Origin: Actinomycetes bacterium
GTDB lineage: Bacteria; Actinomycetota; Actinomycetes; Mycobacteriales; Micromonosporaceae
Reading direction: 5' to 3'
NCBI GenBank assembly: GCA_021793335.1
Contig: JAJYSW010000128.1
Coordinates: 1-8,904, forward strand
DNA length: 8,904 nucleotides
Shown here: positions 5,926 through 8,904 of the stretch, in pieces
How positions within the stretch are numbered: the stretch's first letter is position 1
Layout: every line of letters begins with the position of its first letter
Notes under the pieces: generated by a model
What the model was told of the DNA's origin: nothing
What the model saw: only the letters and a program-made list of their open reading frames with translations
Database searches by the model: none
Program-made: the position numbers and the translations under genes

Positions 5926-6709
5926 TCTCCGGCTTCGGGAGGAAGCCGCCGAAGGCCGCGACGGTCTTGTCCGCGTACGCGGAGGTGTCGCCGCGTTCCA
6001 TGGGTCCGTCCCATTCGCGCGGCAACGGGGCGCGCTCGGGCAGGATGCTCGCGACGATCCGGTCGAGCGCCTCTTCGGCCTTGCCGACCCACAGGTGGCC
6101 GCCGCCGACGATCTCGACCACTTCGGCCTGGGGAATCGCCGCGAAGCGCCGTTCGGCCTCGGGGTATTGAAGGTAGTCGTCGTGCTCGGGGATGAGCGCC
6201 AGCAGCGGGCGGCCGTCGGCGGCCCACCGCGCCAGGTCTTCTTCGGTGGCGTGCCGCAGCGGCGGCGACATGAGCACCGCGCCCTCCACGCCGGGCTCCA
6301 GCCCGTACTTCAATGTCAGGTCGGTCCCGAACGACCACCCGACCAGCCACGGACGCGGCAGCTCCGCGAACTCGGTGTACTCGACGGCGGCGGCGATGTC
6401 GAAGCGCTCACCTACGGCGTTGTCGAACTCGCCTTCGCTCTTGCCCTGCTGGGACTCGGTCCCGCGGGTGTTGAACCGGACCACCGCCATGTTCGCCAAC
6501 GCGGGCAGCCGCCAGGCGGCCTTGCGGAAGACGTGGGAGTCCATCATGCCGCCGTGGGTGGGCAGCGGGTGGACGCAGATGATCGTCGCCTCGGGCTCGG
6601 CGCCCTCGGGTAGGGCGACCTCTCCGATGAGGCTGAGCCCGTCTGCGGTCTCGAGCGTGATCGGTTCCCTGCGGGCGGGCAGCATGCTCGCTGATCTGAT
6701 GACAGCCAT
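5915..6709 (-). CDS. Alpha/beta hydrolase family protein
   Basis: A 264-residue cytoplasmic alpha/beta-fold hydrolase. There is no signal peptide. The nucleophile elbow is GWSFG (124-128) with Ser126. His205 in GGGHLW (202-207) is the probable catalytic base, and Asp177 or Asp178 in IPEHDDYL (173-180) the probable acid. The HPLPTHGG stretch (47-54) after the third strand resembles the HG(G)-type oxyanion region. The overall pattern recalls the COG2945-like and dienelactone-hydrolase-like groups, where substrates are mostly unknown, so only a general hydrolase call is justified. The ATG at 6709 has no Shine-Dalgarno site but lies six bases after a good -10 (GATAAT), which favours leaderless translation from exactly this codon; Met9 (6685) is the alternative. 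It is separated from the upstream small gene by 112 bases and appears to be its own transcription unit. Confidence 0.85.
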   Translation of the reverse strand: MAVIRSASMLPARREPITLETADGLSLIGEVALPEGAEPEATIICVHPLPTHGGMMDSHVFRKAAWRLPALANMAVVRFNTRGTESQQGKSEGEFDNAVGERFDIAAAVEYTEFAELPRPWLVGWSFGTDLTLKYGLEPGVEGAVLMSPPLRHATEEDLARWAADGRPLLALIPEHDDYLQYPEAERRFAAIPQAEVVEIVGGGHLWVGKAEEALDRIVASILPERAPLPREWDGPMERGDTSAYADKTVAAFGGFLPKPETDR

Positions 6710-6715
6710 GGCGGC

Positions 6716-6745
6716 ATTATCGCCCTGTAAAGGCTCCGATATCCA
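6716..6745 (-). promoter_or_regulatory. Candidate leaderless promoter of the hydrolase gene
   Basis: On the minus strand GATAAT (6716-6721) matches the -10 consensus at five of six bases. TGGATA (6740-6745) matches the -35 at four of six, with an 18-base spacer. Only GCCGCC separates the -10 from the ATG at 6709, so transcription should start at or next to the A of the start codon. No ribosome site could fit, consistent with a leaderless mRNA, which is frequent in actinobacteria. Confidence 0.55.
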
Positions 6746-6821
6746 CCTGCTGTGTCACAGCTTGCAATCGCATCGGCTCGCGGACGGGGCCACGCCGCCG
6801 CACGCTGCGGGTTCGCTGCGC

Positions 6822-7103
6822 TCAGTCGAAGCGCCCGGGCCTGCGCCGGTCGCGGGCGTTCCAGCAGCCGGTGTGCCAATGGCGGCGATCGTCGCCGTCG
6901 CCGCCATCGGTCCAGGCCACGATGTGCGAGATTCCCGGTCGTATCGTGAGGTCGCAGCCTGGGCAGCGGTACGTCTTATCGGCCGCCTCACCGGTGATGC
7001 GGCGGAATCGGTATCTGCCGCCCGGCCCGTCCGCGATGCCGGCGTCCAGGAAGCGGCCTCGCCTGCGCTCGGGTTCGCGCAGGCGACGGTTCTTTCGGGG
7101 CAT
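6822..7103 (-). CDS. Small conserved Cys/His protein, probable zinc-binding
   Basis: A 93-residue basic protein. The first 17 residues are mostly Arg/Lys, followed by a middle part and a conserved core from about 44 to 86. The core has CPGC (Cys47, Cys50), His60 in the stretch IRPGISHIVAW (54-64), and DRRHWHTGCW (72-81) with His75, His77 and Cys80. The order Cys-x2-Cys, His, His-x-His, Cys suits a structural zinc site, somewhat like a shortened HNH/treble-clef element, but no full nuclease motif is visible. I recall similar small proteins in actinomycetes, often labelled ATP/GTP-binding; no P-loop is present here, so that label is not supported. AAGGAG seven bases before the ATG defines the start. 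It follows the small membrane-protein gene by 11 bases and is the last gene of that run. A nucleic-acid-binding role is a guess from its charge. Confidence 0.8.
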   Translation of the reverse strand: MPRKNRRLREPERRRGRFLDAGIADGPGGRYRFRRITGEAADKTYRCPGCDLTIRPGISHIVAWTDGGDGDDRRHWHTGCWNARDRRRPGRFD

Positions 7104-7110
7104 CGGCCCG

Positions 7111-7116
7111 CTCCTT
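7111..7116 (-). promoter_or_regulatory. Ribosome-binding site overlapping the upstream stop codon
   Basis: The minus strand reads TAAGGAG: the TAA stop of the membrane-protein gene (7115-7117) overlaps the AAGGAG used by the Cys/His gene, seven bases before its ATG. This places both genes on one message and suggests coupled translation. Confidence 0.75.
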
Positions 7117-7363
7117 ATGGGCGATCGGCCCCGGGGCCGCTCTCACTCGCGATCTCGGCGGCGTTCGCCTGCATGGCCTCGCGCTCGACGCGCTGGTTGA
7201 GCCGCCGTATGCGCTTGCTCATGCTCTTGATCAAGAAGACCGTGACGACGACGAGGAACACGGTGATGAACAGACCGAGCGGCCCGGCGAGGGCCTGCGC
7301 TCTTTCCGGTCCGAATTGCTGTGCCAGGAACTCCACGTCTACAACGGTAGCGCCGTCGTTCAA
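7115..7363 (-). CDS. Small single-pass membrane protein with basic tail
   Basis: Up to 82 residues: a short N-terminal part, one membrane span at about 27-46 (GPLGLFITVFLVVVTVFLIK), then a highly basic helical stretch KSMSKRIRRLNQRVERE (46-62) that could form a coiled coil, and an acidic/Gly-rich end. By the positive-inside rule the tail is cytoplasmic. I recognise no family. The start is uncertain. TTG at 7363 overlaps the ung stop as TTGA, but the AGGAGG at 7365-7370 is only one base away, too close to work well. GTG at 7336 would give 73 residues; it has no ribosome site but a TACCGT lies seven bases upstream, so a leaderless start is possible. Its position directly after ung and before the Cys/His gene suggests co-transcription. 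That it is a real gene is supported by the clean span and by the downstream ribosome site overlapping its stop. Confidence 0.7.
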   Translation of the reverse strand: MNDGATVVDVEFLAQQFGPERAQALAGPLGLFITVFLVVVTVFLIKSMSKRIRRLNQRVEREAMQANAAEIASESGPGADRP

Positions 7364-8049
7364 GCCTCCTGCAAGGCCGGGAGCCGCCAGTCGACCGGCT
7401 CACCGCCCTGTTCGACGAGCAGTGCATTGGCGCGGCTGAACGGCTTGGATCCGAAGAATCCGCGGTGGGCGCTCAGCGGCGAGGGGTGGGGCGACTCGAT
7501 GACGGGGACGGGCGCGAGCAGCGGCTTGAGTTTGCGGGCATCGGCGCCCCACAGGATGGCGACGGCGGGGCCACCGCGCTCGGCGAGCGCCCTGATGGCC
7601 TGTTCGGTGACCGACTCCCAGCCTTTGCCCCGGTGGGAGGCGGGCTGGCCGGGCTGCACGCTCAGGGAGCGGTTGAGCAGCAGGACGCCCTGCTCGGCCC
7701 AGGGGGTGAGGTCGCCGTTGGCCGGCAGCGGGTGGCCGAGGTCGTCGCGGTACTCGTTGAAGATGTTGACCAGGCTCTTGGGCAGGGGGCGCACTTCGGG
7801 GGCGACGGCGAAGGACAGGCCAATGGCGTGACCGGGTGTGGGGTAGGGGTCCTGACCGACGATGATGACCTTCACCTCGTCGAAGGGCTGCTGGAAGGCA
7901 CGCAGGATGTGTTCGGCCGCGGGCAGGTAGCGCCGCCCTGCGGCGACTTCCCCGCGCAGGAACTCGCCCATCGCCGCGACCTCGGCGGCGACGGGGGCGA
8001 GGGCCTTGGCCCATCCGGGTTCCACCAATGATTCGAGGTTCTTCTGCAT
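7360..8049 (-). CDS. ung: Uracil-DNA glycosylase (family 1)
   Basis: Base-excision repair enzyme that removes uracil from DNA by cleaving the N-glycosidic bond. At 229 residues it is the normal size for Ung. All key residues are visible and line up with E. coli Ung: the water-activating loop GQDPYP (65-70) with Asp67 and Tyr69, the uracil-stacking Phe80, the uracil-reading Asn126 in LLLN, and HPSPLS (188-193) with catalytic His188 and the DNA-intercalating Leu192. The ATG lies three bases after the threonine ammonia-lyase stop codon and has no proper ribosome site (nearest GGAGG is 20 bases away), so translation probably depends on coupling to that gene. Its own stop overlaps the possible TTG start of the next gene. 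Nothing suggests loss of function. Confidence 0.97.
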   Translation of the reverse strand: MQKNLESLVEPGWAKALAPVAAEVAAMGEFLRGEVAAGRRYLPAAEHILRAFQQPFDEVKVIIVGQDPYPTPGHAIGLSFAVAPEVRPLPKSLVNIFNEYRDDLGHPLPANGDLTPWAEQGVLLLNRSLSVQPGQPASHRGKGWESVTEQAIRALAERGGPAVAILWGADARKLKPLLAPVPVIESPHPSPLSAHRGFFGSKPFSRANALLVEQGGEPVDWRLPALQEA

Positions 8050-8052
8050 GGG

Positions 8053-8904
8053 TCAGATGCTAGAACCCGCCTCCGTCAAGAAATACCCCGCGTCGCGTAG
8101 CACCGCAACGATATCGGCCGCGTGTTCGGAACCGCGGGTCTCGATCGAGAGGTCCACCGAGACCTCGCCGAGGTGCAGCCGCGGGTCGGAGCGCTGGTGG
8201 TAGACGTCGACGATGTTGCCGCCGTGGGCGCCGACCAGTTGCAGGATGGAGGCGAGCGCGCCGGGGCGGTCGGCACAGCGGAGGTTGCAGCGCAGGAAGC
8301 GCCCCGAGGCGGCCAGGCCGTGTTCGATGAGGCGCATGAGCAGAAGCGGGTCGATGTTGCCGCCCGAGAGGACGGCGACGGTGGCGGACTCGTGGGCGAC
8401 GGCGCCGCTCAGCAGGGCGGCGTAGGCGGCGGCCCCGGCAGGCTCGACGACGAGCTTATTGCGTTCGAGCAGGGACAGCAGGGCGACGCTGATGTCCTCT
8501 TCGGTCACGGTGACGATCTCGTCGACGAGTTCGAGGACGTGGGAGAAGGGCACCTCGCCGGGTTTGCCTACGGCGATGCCGTCGGCGATGGTCTGCATCT
8601 TGTCGAGGCGGACGGGTTTGCCGGCCGCGAGAGAGTCGGGGTAGGCGGCGGCACCCTCGGCTTGGACGCCGACGACGCGGATGCCGGGGCGCCGCTGCTT
8701 CGCGGCCGCGGCGATGCCGGCGACGAGGCCGCCGCCGCCGACGGCGGTGACGATGACGTCGGTCTCGGGCAGCCGGTCGAGGATCTCCAGGGCGATCGTC
8801 CCTTGGCCGGTGACGATGTCGCGGTGGTCGAAGGGGTGGATGAGGGTCGCACCGGTCTCGTCGGCGAAGCGGTGGGCCGATTCGAGGGCGTCGTCGACGG
8901 CGCC
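8053..8904 (-). CDS. ilvA: Threonine ammonia-lyase, C-terminal 283 residues (gene runs off the window)
   Basis: PLP enzyme converting threonine to 2-oxobutanoate and ammonia, the entry to isoleucine synthesis. The reading frame is open to the window edge, so the N-terminal part, including the PLP-binding Lys, is missing; about 120 residues would complete a typical 400-residue protein. Counting from the edge, visible marks are HPFDH (22-26), GQGTIALEI (33-41), the phosphate-binding loop VGGGGL (55-60), EPAGA (154-158) and LSGGNID (179-185), which holds the residue facing the pyridine nitrogen. Residues about 203-276 form a single ACT-like domain (DRPGALASILQLVGAHGGNI at about 212-231), as in shorter actinobacterial and TdcB-related enzymes, not the two-domain regulatory part of E. 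coli IlvA. Allosteric control by an amino acid is plausible. A biosynthetic rather than catabolic role is inferred. It is the most upstream visible gene of the ilvA-ung run. Confidence 0.93.
   Translation of the reverse strand, partial: GAVDDALESAHRFADETGATLIHPFDHRDIVTGQGTIALEILDRLPETDVIVTAVGGGGLVAGIAAAAKQRRPGIRVVGVQAEGAAAYPDSLAAGKPVRLDKMQTIADGIAVGKPGEVPFSHVLELVDEIVTVTEEDISVALLSLLERNKLVVEPAGAAAYAALLSGAVAHESATVAVLSGGNIDPLLLMRLIEHGLAASGRFLRCNLRCADRPGALASILQLVGAHGGNIVDVYHQRSDPRLHLGEVSVDLSIETRGSEHAADIVAVLRDAGYFLTEAGSSI

Noticed and set aside
4621..6170. Long open frames overlapping the kinase-like gene on both strands (minus 4621-5907, plus 4689-6170)
   Set aside because: Arg/Gly/Ala-rich shadow translations; the plus frame at 4579-5880 has an almost ideal ribosome site and kinase-like motifs.
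6798..6810. CCGCA-CGC-TGCGG as a terminator after the Cys/His gene
   Set aside because: Only five pairs with a three-base loop and no U-tract; too weak in GC-rich DNA.
8050..8062. TAGCAT seven bases before the ung ATG as a leaderless promoter
   Set aside because: No suitable -35 lies 16-19 bases upstream (TTGACG is only 11 away), and the three-base gap from the upstream gene is better explained by coupled translation.

Overview
The window is typical high-GC actinobacterial DNA: strong third-position G/C bias, short or absent leaders, an actinobacterial-type membrane kinase-like gene, and a small CxxC/His protein of a kind I recall from actinomycete genomes. I cannot name the genus from sequence alone. 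Eight protein genes are supported, seven on the minus strand and one on the plus strand. No tRNA, rRNA, CRISPR array, insertion sequence or prophage gene is visible.

Region 1 (about 1-4237, minus strand) is a three-gene sugar ABC import operon of the ChvE/GguA/GguB (MmsA/MmsB) type. It is transcribed in the order binding lipoprotein (3149-4237), double ATPase (1487-3040), permease (171-1490). ATPase and permease share a 4-base ATGA overlap. A perfect 12-bp hairpin sits between the binding-protein and ATPase genes. Two long hairpins lie beyond the permease stop.

Region 2 (4238-4578) is a 341-base divergent intergenic region. It holds a candidate sugar-operon promoter and several inverted repeats. 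It is the richest regulatory stretch in the window.

Region 3 (4579-5880, plus strand) is a single gene for a membrane-anchored protein with a kinase-like fold. Its catalytic Asp, DFG Asp and ATP-binding Lys are all missing, so it looks like a pseudokinase, with a small four-cysteine outer domain. This is the most unusual gene here.

Region 4 (5881-6821) has a convergent hairpin cluster, then a minus-strand alpha/beta hydrolase whose promoter geometry suggests a leaderless transcript.

Region 5 (6822-8904, minus strand) is a compact run: the 3' part of a threonine ammonia-lyase gene, ung (uracil-DNA glycosylase), a small single-pass membrane protein and a small Cys/His protein. All junctions are 11 bases or less, or overlapping. 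The sugar operon and the ilvA-ung group look like ordinary metabolism and DNA repair. I did not find a convincing new multi-gene system; the best leads are the pseudokinase, the divergent regulatory region and the two small genes after ung.
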